A stretch of DNA of 64,000 bases from Diplonema japonicum. Lineage: Eukaryota; Euglenozoa; Diplonemea; Diplonemida; Diplonemidae. This document shows positions 1 to 9,463 of the stretch, piece by piece. The stretch is taken from positions 1 through 64,000 of the forward strand of contig OZ025663.1 in assembly GCA_964019335.1 (NCBI GenBank). The letters are read 5' to 3'. The number at the start of each line of letters is the position of its first letter. Within the stretch, counting starts at the first letter, position 1. Below the pieces are notes generated by a model. The model did not search any database. It was not told the origin of the DNA and saw only the letters and a list, made by a program, of their open reading frames with translations. A program made the position numbers and the translations under genes.

Positions 1-459
1 GGGTTTGCGGGTTTGCGGGTTTGCGGGTTTGCGGGTTTGCGGGTTTGCGGGTTTGCGGGTTTGCGGGTTTGCGGGTTTGCGGGTTTGCGGGTTTGCGGGT
101 TTGCGGGTTTGCGGGTTTGCGGGTTTGCGGGTTTGCGGGTTTGCGGGTTTGCGGGTTTGCGGGTTTGCGGGTTTGCGGGTTTGCGGGTTTGCGGGTTTGC
201 GGGTTTGCGGGTTTGCGGGTTTGCGGGTTTGCGGGTTTGCGGGTTTGCGGGTTTGCGGGTTTGCGGGTTTGCGGGTTTGCGGGTTTGCGGGTTTTGCGGG
301 TTTGCGGGTTTGCGGGTTTTGCGGGTTTGCGGGTTTTGCGGGTTTTGCGGGTTTGCGGGTTTGCGGGTTTGCGGGTTTGCGGGTTTGCGGGTTTGCGGGT
401 TTGCGGGTTTGCGGGTTTGCGGGTTTGCGGGTTTGCGGGTTTGCGGGTTTGCGGGTTTG
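1..459. repeat. (GGGTTTGC)n octamer minisatellite
   Basis: About 57 head-to-tail copies of GGGTTTGC run from the first base to about 459. Between about 290 and 350 several units carry an extra T (9-mers), which marks a locally degenerate patch. Because 8 is not a multiple of 3 and the unit has no stop codon, all three forward frames are open and read the same octapeptide, so the long open frames here are not evidence of a gene. The G-rich strand is at the left end of the window, opposite to a chromosome left end, so this is an internal or subtelomeric satellite as presented, unless the contig end is mis-oriented. Confidence 0.97.
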
Positions 460-527
460 CATTCGGGCGTCCAGAAGGGCATCCAGCTGGTGGGCCACCG
501 TGATTGGGGGTCCACCTCCCTGTCCCT

Positions 528-2732
528 TCACTTCCCTCCCGGACGACTCCTCAGCTTCGGTGGTTTTTTCATTGCCGAAGGAGTCCTCTGTGAGGTCAGT
601 GTTGGATTCAGTTTGTCTGTTCCTTCTTTTTCCCCCTCCTTCTGCGCCTCCGCGTGCTCATCATCCAAATCCATGGGGGGAGGGCCACCACCTCCTTGCA
701 ACGCGCCCCCTGCCAGCGTCAAGTCCGCAAAGGGGTCCAGGTGTTCGGCCTGAAAGAGCTTATCCTCCGTCTCGGCTCGTTCCTTCGCCGCTTGCTTGGC
801 GTCCTCCTTCTTTTTTCTGCGCCCTGAGCTTCTAGGCGGGCCCAAGTACACCGGCAGGTAGTGACCTCTCGATCCGCGTCTTGTCTTCCTCAGCTTTACC
901 GGTCCGAATCTCTGGGTCGGGTCAGCACCAGCTTTCCCCACCATCACTTCCGACATGGCCCAGAGCGACATCAGCCCCCCTATCCAAACTGAAGTGCTTC
1001 CCACCAGAGTGCCCCCTACTGCTAGCCAAGCGAGCTCCCCGGCGGACCATTCATCCCCTCGGGGCCCCACCTGTACCCTTGACCTGCGGGTGGTCCTCCT
1101 GTCGCCCCCCGGCCTCTTCCACAACACTGCCGCATGCAGGAAGGAGGGGGCCATCCCGATGCCCGCCCCCAGCACCTGCCTCACCCCTGGGATCAGCAAG
1201 AGGGAGACCAGGGCGACCCAGGCCCACGCCCCCAGGTGCTCCCATCTCACCCCTTCCTTGCTGTGTCCCGTCCGTCTGCGGTGCCTCCTTGTGCCGGTTG
1301 CAGCCCCAGGTGCCGGGATTCTGGGTGCCAGGGGTTGGGCCCCAGGCGTTCCCACCTCGGTCCGCTTCAGCCCCATTGCAGGGTCATCTGGCTTCTGTTC
1401 CAGGGCGGCCTCGTGTTCCTCTCTGCGGGCCCTCCTCCTCCCTTCTTTCCTCGCACGACGGTGCCTTTTCTTCTCCTGTCTGGCAGCCTCCCTCGCCCCC
1501 TCCCTCGCCTTGGTCCTCTTCTCCCGACGCCTCTGAAGGGCCGTTTCGCTCCTGTGCCTCCTCCTGTTCTTCTTCCGCTTGGGCGCTGGCTTAGGTTCCC
1601 TGCCACCCATGGCAATCCAGGGGGCTCTTTTCTGTCTTCTCACAAGGGTGTGCAGTGGTGCTCTCACGTCGCCCGCAGCCTCCGCCCCAACCACACCTAG
1701 GCGGGCGGTGGGGGTGGGTGCTGGGTCCCCCTGGTTGTTTGAAAAGAAAAAAGGTTCCTCCTTGTTTGTTTTTTTTTTTTCTTTCCCTTCCACCCTCAAA
1801 AAAAGCCCCCGGCCCTTGGGGACCAGGGTGTACACCTCCGTAGAGGGTCCAGAAAAAATGGGGGGCAGAGAGGGAGGGGCACTACCTTCTCTCGGGCGTG
1901 CTGTCTCTCCCTCTGCCTTTTTTTCCTCCGAAGAGGGTCTGTTTTTCACCTCCGTGGAGGGTCCCTCTGGAGAGGGCTCTATAAAAGAAAAAGGGGGGGA
2001 CGAATGGGGGGGGGGAACACTACCCTCTCTCGGGAGTGCCACCTCTTCCCCTCTCTCTCTGTTTTCCTCCGAAGAGGGTCTGTTTTTTACCTCCGTGGAG
2101 GGTTCCTCTGGAGAGGGCTCTAAAAATGAAAAAGGGGGGGACAAATGGGGGGGAGGAGCACCACCCCCTCTCGGGAGTGCCACCTCTTCCCCTTTCTCTC
2201 TATTTTCCTCCGAAGAGGGTTCTAAAAAAAAAAGGGGGGCGGGTGGGGCACTATCCTCTCTTGGGAGTGCCACCCCCCCTTGCCCACAAAAAAGGGGATC
2301 TAAAAAAGGGGGTTCGTCTGTTAACCCAGGGGATGGGTCTTCCTGGGGTGTGCGGGTGAGCTTGGGGCCTACCGCACGCAGGGTGATCGACACCCTGACA
2401 CCAGTGGACATCCCGGACGGGATGTGGTGCGTCCACTGGTGTCTCGCTTCACCTTCCAACAATGCCCATGAGAAGGGGGGCACCAGGTATTTCGCCACCC
2501 TGCCCCCCCTCCTCATGACCATTGTGGTCTCGGTTCCGTACGAGAGGACTAGGACAATCGGTCCCAGCCTCGCGTCGTCCTTGTGGGCGGCAATCCCACA
2601 ACCAGACTTGTACTTGTTGACAAGTACCTGGTTGGGGACCACCTCGAGCCCTGCGGCTGCCATTCTTTCGACCCGTTCTCGAACTGCATGCCGCACACCT
2701 TCGCCATCGTCTTCCGCACCATCTCGTCGAAC
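528..2732 (-). CDS. AlkB-like 2OG-Fe(II) dioxygenase ORF in a repeat element
   Basis: The open frame runs 2732 to 528 with no convincing ATG. It starts right after an acceptor-like tttttgcacag, so an upstream exon or trans-splice is likely. The N-terminal ~110 residues match the AlkB oxygenase fold: NQVLVNKYKSG, then HKD (Fe-binding HxD), LSYGTETTM, WTHHIP (second Fe-binding His) and RVSITLR (2-oxoglutarate-binding Arg). Family members oxidatively demethylate nucleic acids. The rest is low complexity: three ~47-residue acidic/Pro repeats (PSTEVKNRPSSEE), a Lys/Arg-rich block, two hydrophobic stretches and a charged tail. The tail is duplicated at 5376-5592, so I read this as an ORF of a repetitive mobile element rather than a host repair gene. 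The substrate is unknown. AlkB assignment is strong; intactness and exon structure are uncertain. Confidence 0.62.
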   Translation of the reverse strand, partial: VRRDGAEDDGEGVRHAVRERVERMAAAGLEVVPNQVLVNKYKSGCGIAAHKDDARLGPIVLVLSYGTETTMVMRRGGRVAKYLVPPFSWALLEGEARHQWTHHIPSGMSTGVRVSITLRAVGPKLTRTPQEDPSPGLTDEPPFLDPLFCGQGGVALPREDSAPPAPLFFLEPSSEENREKGEEVALPRGGGAPPPHLSPPFSFLEPSPEEPSTEVKNRPSSEENRERGEEVALPREGSVPPPHSSPPFSFIEPSPEGPSTEVKNRPSSEEKKAEGETARPREGSAPPSLPPIFSGPSTEVYTLVPKGRGLFLRVEGKEKKKTNKEEPFFFSNNQGDPAPTPTARLGVVGAEAAGDVRAPLHTLVRRQKRAPWIAMGGREPKPAPKRKKNRRRHRSETALQRRREKRTKAREGAREAARQEKKRHRRARKEGRRRARREEHEAALEQKPDDPAMGLKRTEVGTPGAQPLAPRIPAPGAATGTRRHRRRTGHSKEGVRWEHLGAWAWVALVSLLLIPGVRQVLGAGIGMAPSFLHAAVLWKRPGGDRRTTRRSRVQVGPRGDEWSAGELAWLAVGGTLVGSTSVWIGGLMSLWAMSEVMVGKAGADPTQRFGPVKLRKTRRGSRGHYLPVYLGPPRSSGRRKKKEDAKQAAKERAETEDKLFQAEHLDPFADLTLAGGALQGGGGPPPMDLDDEHAEAQKEGEKEGTDKLNPTLTSQRTPSAMKKPPKLRSRPGGK
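1862..2232. repeat. ~141-bp tandem repeat inside the AlkB-like ORF
   Basis: The segment with ttttcctccgaagagggt recurs near 1921, 2062 and 2203, a period of about 141 bp (47 codons). The period preserves reading frame, so the ORF carries an acidic, Pro-rich repeat nearly three times. G and A homopolymers inside the units differ in length. Confidence 0.85.
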
Positions 2733-2777
2733 CTGTGCAAAAATAAAAATGGGGATCCTTTCGTTGAGCGGCGGGCA

Positions 2778-3340
2778 GGCTTTTTTTTTTTTTTTTTTTT
2801 TTTTAAAAACCTAGAACCCATATCAAACAATCTTTTTCATTTTCTTTCTTTTAAACTTTTAAACTAGGAAGATTAAAAATTTTAAGATAGAAAGAAAAAT
2901 AAGAAAAAGAAAGAAACAACAATAAAAATAAAACACAATTTAAGACTAAAACTAAAATTAAAAATAAAAATAAAAATAAGCTCGATGATTTAAAGGAAGC
3001 CGGTTGGGGCACCCTTTGAATAAAATAAATAAAAATAAAAGTAAAAATAGAGAGGGAGAAGAGAAGCAGACAATCAATTGCTTTCTTCTTTTTTTTTTAT
3101 CCCTTTTTTTTTTTTTTTTTTTTTTTTTCCCTTCCCTAAAGAACGTTTTGACCAAAACATTGTTAAGGGAAAACAAGGACTAAATAAAATAAAAATAAAA
3201 ATAAAAATAAAATGCATGTATGGGGGAGCGCTTTAACGAAAGCATACTAACCCTGTTTCTCTCCCTCTCTTCTTTCTCTCTTTCTTTTTCTTTTTCTTTT
3301 TTTTTTTTTTTTTTTTTTTTTCTCCTTTGTAGTTTTCCCT
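2778..3340. other. AT-rich non-coding spacer with poly-T tracts
   Basis: The segment holds a T run near 2782-2804, another near 3107-3128 and a third near 3300-3320, separated by aaataaaaat-type simple sequence. I see no convincing coding content on either strand. It lies between two GC-rich coding-like islands of the element region and may be intron-like or inter-element filler. Confidence 0.6.
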
Positions 3341-3355
3341 ATTTAACTATCCCTC

Positions 3356-3834
3356 TCAATTATACTCGCTGTCATCAACCCCCTCCATCTGAAGGGGGAT
3401 GGGGCTTCGGGGGGTCGCGCCTTGGGAGCCCCCCTCCGAAGATGATGGTGACAACCTCCCGACGTAGGTGTCCATCTCCTCCTGCGCCCCACCCCACGCG
3501 CAGGGGCGAGCTGTTTCCTGGACTTTTGGACCTCCACCGACTTCCCTTGTCCGTCCGGGGTTCCCACCATCGTCCCCTCGCTCCCCTCCCTCTGCCTCTT
3601 GTTTGCCCCTTCCTCCTGTTTCACCCGCCTCATCCCCGCCGCGAAATCCCTGTGTCTTTTCCGCGCCTCCAAGACCCTCTGGTACTCCGCCACGGGGACC
3701 ACTTCCCCACCCTCCTCTTGCACCTTCACCAGGTGCAGGTTCCCTTCGGTGCCGTTCGCCATGTTGCTCGCGACTATCCTCCACCTGAACACCTCGGGAT
3801 CCACGTCGGGCTGGGTATTGAGAGTGTTTTTTTT
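3356..3834 (-). pseudogene. coding-like GC-rich island, product unrecognised
   Basis: On the minus strand an open segment begins after the acceptor-like ctcaatacccag. It reads a hydrophilic protein, with EVFRWRIVASNMANGTEGN near the start followed by a charged helical stretch (AEYQRVLEARKRHRDFAAG). Two overlapping frames stay open to the 3' side and end at different stops, so the true terminus is unclear. Base composition matches the AlkB-like ORF rather than the AT-rich flanks. It is probably another exon or a decayed part of the same element; I recognise no domain. Confidence 0.35.
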
Positions 3835-3908
3835 TTTTAAAAAGGGGGACTTGAGAAAATAAATAAAAAGGGGGACTTGAGAAAGTTTTTTTTTTTTTTT
3901 TTTCAAAA

Positions 3909-4712
3909 GACACACAAGGCACGATAAATCTTAAGAGAAAATAAAAATATTCCAAAACAGACAATCAAGTTCCAACCTGGGAGGAAGGCATGGGTTTCTC
4001 TTTTTCTTTATGGGAGGGAGAGGGGAAGAAGAAGAAGCAACTCCAAATGATAAAAATTCAAAAATAAAAATTTCAAAAAAGTCTTAAAAATAAAAAGTTG
4101 TGACACAACAAGTCCACCGATGAAAAATGTAACCCGAGAGGAGGAGTGGGTCTCTTCTTTTCTTTTTTTTTGGGAGGGGAAGGGAAGGAGAAGAAGAGGC
4201 AAATTCTAAAACATACTAGGGAGGAATGAGTGGGGCAGGGGGTAAAATTTAGGAGGGGGAAAGAGGGAGAAACCAAAAAAGGGGAAAGGGGCAGAGTGAC
4301 CAATGTCCATGCGAAAAAGCATAGAGCGGGGGAAGAAGAAAATCAAAAACAGGAAAAACGCATCACCACAAAAGAAAAAAGAGAATTAAAAAAAAAAACA
4401 CAAGGCGCGATAAACCTTAAGAGAAAATAAAAATATTCCAAAACAGACAATCAAGTTCCAACCTGGGAGGAAGGCATGGGTTTCTGGGAGGGAGAGGGGA
4501 AGAAGAAGAAGCAACTCCAAATGATAAAAATTCAAAAATAAAAATCTCAAAAAAGGCTTAAAAGAAGAAGAGGCAAATTCAAAAACATACTAGGGAGGAA
4601 TGAGTGGGGCAGGGGGTAAAATTTAGGAGGGGGAAAGAGGGAGAATCAAAAAAGGGGAAAGGGGCAGAGTGACCAATGTCCATGCGAAAAAGCATAGAGC
4701 GGGGGAAGAACA
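3909..4712. repeat. tandemly duplicated AT-rich block (two diverged copies)
   Basis: Sequence from about 3909 to 4339 recurs at about 4397-4711. Shared landmarks include gacaatcaagttccaacctg, ccaaatgataaaaattc and accaatgtccatgcgaaaaa. The second copy lacks internal segments, including the stretch around 4085-4190, so it is shorter. No coding signal is visible. Confidence 0.9.
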
Positions 4713-4935
4713 CCTCCTCTTGCGTTCCGTCTTGGATCCATTTTTTATTTTTTTTTTTTTTAAAGTGTGTGTTGGGGGGGAGGGGATCCTTTCGGTAAGC
4801 GGCGGGCAGGCCGACGGGCAAAACAACCCCCCCGGACGACGGCGACGACGGACGACGGACGCAGCGGCAAACCCAGGCAGAGGCGGCAGGCACCAGCAGA
4901 ACACGAACGACCAATAAAGTACAGAAACTGTAGCT

Positions 4936-5592
4936 TTAGAATCGTTGGTGGCGGCCCATCCCTTCCAAGTACCGGTCCCAACCCTCACTGCAAAACGGGG
5001 CATAGTGCTCCTCCCGGTGTTTCAACCTCGCTCCTGATGTGGGTGTGGTCCCGTAGGCTTCCCCGAACCGGCCAGGGCGTGGAACATGCAGTTCCCATCC
5101 TTCTCCGTCGATCCTCGTCAGCTTGAAGCTCTTCATGATCTCGTCCACTGACTTGCCAGCCCTGGGTTGTTTGTCGGGTTTGCGGCCTGTGTAGTGCACA
5201 GTGCGTGCGGGGGGGGACGAGCACGCCGCAGCACACGTTCCACAGAGGTTCACCTTCATGCTCCTCGCCTGCTCCTGTTTCACAAAATGATGGTGGACCG
5301 CATTGAGGTGTTTAACTAGACAGCTTGCCACACTGGTGCGGAAAGAGCAGCCTTCCATCCGGCATTGATGTTTTTCTGTTCCTTCTTTTTCCCCCTCCTT
5401 CTGCGCCTCCGTGTGCTCATCATCCAAATCCATGGGGGGAGGGTCACCACCCCTCGCAACGCGTCCCCTGCCAGCGTCAAGTCCGCAAAGGGGTCCAGGT
5501 GTTCGGCCTGAAAGAGCTTATCCTCCGTCTCAGCTCGTTCCTTCGCCGCTTGCTTGGCGTCCTCCTTCTTTTTTCTGCGTCTTGAGCTTCTA
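4936..5592 (-). pseudogene. broken element ORF with C2H2 finger, duplicate of 617-833
   Basis: The minus-strand open segment 5433-4936 starts with the same acidic MDLDDEH segment as the tail of the AlkB-like ORF. It then diverges into a C2H2-type zinc finger (CRMEGC, then HLNAVHH), a Cys-rich patch (LCGTCAAAC) and a tail with no family I recognise. DNA at 5376-5592 matches 617-833 closely, but a one-base loss in the ccaccacc/ctcgcaacg stretch shifts the frame, so the Lys/Glu-rich part and the finger part are now in different frames. I read this as a truncated, frameshifted relative of the first element. The shared block ends sharply at gagcttctag (5592). Confidence 0.6.
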
Positions 5593-5846
5593 GCATAGTC
5601 AATGGCACTGTGAAGAACTCCATCACAAAGATCGACACCTCTACAGGCTCCTGCTCCACTCCTGTGGACTTCTCGCACAACCAAGTCCTAGCTTTCACTT
5701 CCAACGTTGCACAAGGTGAATTGTGGTACGGGTCTGTGAACGACACTGGCTCCTACTTGCAGTCCTGCAATCCTGCTACTCGTGCCAGCACGTGCATCAC
5801 GAACAAAGCTGGCCTCCCCCTTACTGACATTGCCGTAAAATACTAG
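5593..5846 (+). pseudogene. 3' end of a plus-strand gene truncated by a repeat junction
   Basis: Immediately after the repeat junction the plus strand carries about 84 open codons ending in KAGLPLTDIAVKY and TAG at 5846. Composition is that of a real secreted or extracellular-type protein (Ser/Thr-rich, paired Cys as in TGSCSTPVD, LQSCNPATRASTC). Upstream, the same frame meets TGA (5583-5585) inside the duplicated element sequence, so the natural 5' part is missing. I take it as a C-terminal fragment separated from its gene by element insertion or rearrangement. Product not recognised. Confidence 0.5.
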
Positions 5847-6141
5847 CCCCACAAGTGGTGAAAAAATGTTTGTGCTTGTTAGCTGCAAACATCGGTCACA
5901 CTTGCGACGCAGAAGCTGCGTTTCAATACAGCGAACGTATAATTCTTTTTTTTTTTTCTCCATTCTTCTTCTCCCCTTCTTCCTTTCCGTCTTTTTTAAC
6001 CACAACGCTTTAGATCTACTGTTAAAAATACGCATAAGATCTTAGCAGTATGGAATGGCTACCTCTTTTAGCTTTATTTGACACATTTATTTGCTTTTCT
6101 TCATTTTTCACCTCTCTAGACAATGAAAAGAGGCTGCAGCT

Positions 6142-6920
6142 ATGCTCAGCGTTTATGGGGTTAAGAAGGAGATTCATCGAAATGACAAGGAAGCAACACG
6201 TTTAGAGGCAGAGGAGCACATGAAGGTGATCAATGAAGTGACGGTCGATGCTTGTGACATAAGGGTGCATCTAGAAGAAGGCGCACTTGCGGGACTGTGC
6301 AGCGCAAAAGGGATGGTTCAGAGGTTGTAGTTCCTCAAGAGCTGCAAACATACAAAGCAACGATAGAAATGCAAGTGGCACCCCCGGATGGAGAAGAGTG
6401 GCAGATAATAAAGCAGTCCGCAATAGCAGCTGCAGGTGCTTATTACAAAACACGTTTAGGGGTTATGTTGAAAAAGAATGTGACGCCCAAGACTGTGGCC
6501 CACATGGTCCATGTTGCTAGAGTGCAGAGTGCTTACGTGGCTGGACATGGCAGAGACGCAGTCATCGAAAGACTTCTTGTTCGCTGGCAGGAGGAGTTGG
6601 TGGAGCGCTACCCCTTCTTAGATCCTACCCACCCACTACATCTTACATACCTGGAAATAAAGAATTTCTGCCCTCAGCAAGAGAAGGATGCGCCCCATCT
6701 TGACCCGCCCACTCTGTCCCCCGAACGGCGTCCGCAAGCACTACCAGGCCTCCTCCCAGACTACGAAGAGGAAGAAATAGAGCCAGAGGAACAGCCACCT
6801 GAGTATCTGATTATCGAGAAGGTTGCCAGTCTTGTTGCCAAGAAGGGGAATGATTTCGAGGACAAACTACGCGACCCGCAAACGACGGTTACAACGTTGC
6901 GAAAACCTTTTAAACGGTAA
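6142..6920 (+). CDS. conserved-looking hypothetical protein, probably two exons
   Basis: An ATG at 6142 (two bases after gaggctgcag) opens a frame whose codons run into a different frame near 6297. Removing 6265-6302 (38 nt, GTGCAT to TGCAG) joins them in phase to give about 246 residues. The protein is hydrophilic with a helical core (AHMVHVARVQSAYVAGHGRD, RWQEELVERYPFLDP) and an acidic Glu/Pro-rich tail. I recognise no family. The intron lacks the GTATR start of the others and is GC-rich, so a sequencing or assembly frameshift is an alternative. It is the only apparently whole plus-strand gene in the window and converges on the large minus-strand array. Confidence 0.5.
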
Positions 6921-8041
6921 CATGCCTCAACAGCCCTGCTGCAATGGACACGATAACAACGCTGCGAAGGGGATTCTCATTGTTGTCTTATTGAGCGGCT
7001 TGTCTGCACAAAAGTGCAGAGTAACGGAAGTAAATTAAGAGGGGAAGAGCTAGTTCGTCATGATGACCCTTACGACATCTTTGAGTGCCTCGTGTTCCAT
7101 GCGAAATATGAGATGTGTTCCGCAACATTAGCTTATTTGTTGCTTTGATCTCCTTTTGGTCTTACCACTGAGCTGTCGACGGTTCGCAGATCATTTTAGT
7201 TTTTATTTTTGATTTTACTTACTTACTTATTGTATACCCGATTATACGGTAAGTTCCTTTCCCTTATTTATTCTTACTTTTTGTCCTGAAGTAAAAAAAA
7301 AAAAGAAAAAAAAATGAAAAGATGAACAAACCAACCAAACTGGCATAAAGTAAATTGAGGGCAAATCACCCACATAAAATAAAGTGATAAACCGATAGCC
7401 AGAAATCCTAGACCAAATCCTCCATAACATCCTTGGATGCTGTGTGAGTTGCACGTGAGATTAAAGACATACAGTCCGGCACTTCTTCATTTTACAGCAT
7501 GTCGAAATAAAGGGCGCGTACAAGAAGGACCTGATTTATGATTCTAAAAACGCCCGTCAATAGCATCTAAAATTGGTTAATTTCGCCTTTACAGCCACGC
7601 TGTATTAAAATCTTAGCACAAAGGGTGAGAAATTTCTGTTAGGTTTCCCCCTTTTTTTGTTCTTTGAATCTCTATTTCTCTTCTTTTTTTTTCTCTTTTT
7701 TTTTTTTTTTTTCTCTTTTTGGTGATCCTAAAACTCTTTGAGGCACTCTTCCTACTTCACTTACCTATTTAAAACCCAAGGTTAAATGTCCTTTGGCCGC
7801 CAATAGGTTTGAAGAATCAACATCAGAATGTGTGCATAATACTGAAAGGTTTGGAAGTAATAAAAATTCATATTTATTCTACCAAAGAGTCGCTAATAAA
7901 AGTTACTATATTTTTTTTTTAAAAAAGGAAAATAAGAACTAAAAAAACACCACGAAGTGCACATTTGGAAAAAAGGAAAAGGAATGGGGAAAAAAAAGGA
8001 AATTAAGCTGAAGAGAAGCAACGCCCAATCAAGGGCCACGA
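6921..8041. other. convergent intergenic region
   Basis: This 1.1 kb gap separates the 3' ends of the last plus-strand gene and the first minus-strand gene, so transcription converges here. It is AT-rich with interrupted poly-T near 7683-7713 and poly-A near 7290-7315. A 38-codon plus-strand frame at 6921-7037 is too short to support. No RNA gene was recognised. Confidence 0.6.
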
Positions 8042-9313
8042 TCACACAGATATGGGGAATAAGGACTTTATTTCGCTTGACTTAAATGTCAGGCGGGGGG
8101 AAAGAAGGAGTTTGAGATGATTGACCATTACGGTGGCCATGAGGTAGAAGCACTTGATGTCGGGGTGGTTGAAGTCTGCGTAGTTGCAGGTCACTGGTTT
8201 TCCAGGGTTGTCCGGGGGGCCCAGAGTTACTAGGTGGGTGCGCTCTGTGAAGCCCCCATCAAGGTCTACCATCGTGACGCCAGTCTTTGCAAAGGCGGTG
8301 TCGATGCGCTCTTTGTACTTCATAAGGAGTGCCTGGTTGGGAGTTGCGTAGAAGGGCTGCGGCCATCCCATCTCGATGAAAAGAAAATGGGTTTTCGGCT
8401 GTCTTTCTTTCAAAGTGCTCAGCAGCTGAGTGATGGTCCTCCACCAGTGTACCTTGCAGTCTTTGTAGCTATGGTGTCGTCCAGTGTTAATGACAACCGC
8501 GTCGTAAGGCCTTCCTTCGAAGCTGCCGTTGCCGAGGATCAGTCGGTTCAGCACAACGCCCATTCGCCGTATAGAGTTTGCGAAGATGTGGTGCACATCG
8601 CCATTTCCAACTTTCATAACACGCAGGTCTGGAATGCCCTGCAAGGACTTTCTGCTCTCTTTCGAGGAATATGTCCCTCCCGTCAGGCCGGGCACCTTAA
8701 TGTGCTTATGGATCTGCCGCGTGCAGTTGTGGGGATTATTGCACGTGAAGCACGACGTCGACAGGTTGAACTCCGGTTCTACTACATCCAATCCACAGCC
8801 GAACAGGTTTCTGTGATTGCACCCCATGCCCCACAAAGTGAGGGCGAGCATTCTTCCCATCGAGTCACCAAGGAATAGCACCTTCTTGCCACGTAAGATC
8901 ATGTGCATGATGTCAGTATCTAAAGGCACGTACCCACACTTGTCTGCCAGTTCATAATTCCAGTTCCATGTTCTTTTGGTGTAATTAAAAGACATCGCGC
9001 AATGAACTTGCTCCGGCAGACAAGTCGCTGCTGCATTGACGCATGAGATCCTCGAGGGTGTGGACTTCCACAACGGGTAGCCCTTTTTGAGCCCAATACG
9101 TTCTGTTTCTTGGATTACGCTGCTCTGGTTTGTAAGATTCTGGGGGTCAACAATGGTCGGCAACTCGTCCCCTGTCTTGTTACTTGGAGGATGCTGTAAC
9201 AAACTCGTGTCTGTATAAGTAAGAGCATCTGGTAGAAAGCTGATGGGGATAGTAATTGGCACGACTACCGCAACAAGGAGGAACAGCAGCCTCTTTTTGA
9301 GTTCATATTTCAT
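8042..9313 (-). CDS. PC-esterase / TBL-like (DUF231-type) membrane acyl transferase or esterase
   Basis: 423 residues. A short basic N terminus precedes one membrane segment (about residues 9-27), making a type II, Golgi-style topology. The lumenal part follows the trichome-birefringence-like/PC-esterase pattern: a WNWNYELADKCGYVPLD segment, the catalytic GDS block KVLFLGDSMGRM, VINTGRHHSY, and a C-terminal DxxH (DFNH). Gly-Asp-Ser and Asp-x-x-His supply the catalytic triad in this family, which adds or removes acetyl groups on glycans. Several Asn-X-Ser/Thr sites and paired Cys fit a secretory location. The ATG lies five bases after ctcaag. It is the most downstream gene of the minus-strand array. 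The fold family is fairly sure; the exact substrate is not. Confidence 0.78.
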   Translation of the reverse strand: MKYELKKRLLFLLVAVVVPITIPISFLPDALTYTDTSLLQHPPSNKTGDELPTIVDPQNLTNQSSVIQETERIGLKKGYPLWKSTPSRISCVNAAATCLPEQVHCAMSFNYTKRTWNWNYELADKCGYVPLDTDIMHMILRGKKVLFLGDSMGRMLALTLWGMGCNHRNLFGCGLDVVEPEFNLSTSCFTCNNPHNCTRQIHKHIKVPGLTGGTYSSKESRKSLQGIPDLRVMKVGNGDVHHIFANSIRRMGVVLNRLILGNGSFEGRPYDAVVINTGRHHSYKDCKVHWWRTITQLLSTLKERQPKTHFLFIEMGWPQPFYATPNQALLMKYKERIDTAFAKTGVTMVDLDGGFTERTHLVTLGPPDNPGKPVTCNYADFNHPDIKCFYLMATVMVNHLKLLLSPRLTFKSSEIKSLFPISV

Positions 9314-9463
9314 GGTACCTTGAGTGTGTTTGTGTTCTATTATGTTGTTGGCGACAAAGGCAAAAGAATTGATGGCTCGTGCCAGCCGTAACCAGGGGAT
9401 GGGAGTAGGACATCACAAAACATGAGAGAGGAACACATCACGCGGTAAAAGAGATGAACGCGC

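Noticed and set aside
1-459. CRISPR array or classical left telomere
   Set aside because: There are no spacers. The G-rich strand has the wrong polarity for a left chromosome end, so I call it a minisatellite.
5-835. Three long overlapping plus-strand frames encoding repeated octapeptides
   Set aside because: Direct consequence of an 8-bp repeat without stop codons; no gene signal, and all three frames are equivalent.
3220-4430. Several frames across poly-T and poly-A sequence
   Set aside because: Low-complexity translations in AT-rich duplicated DNA; only the GC-rich island 3356-3834 looked coding.
6920-7038. Small plus-strand membrane peptide
   Set aside because: Only 38 codons, no homology and immediately after a stop codon; insufficient support.
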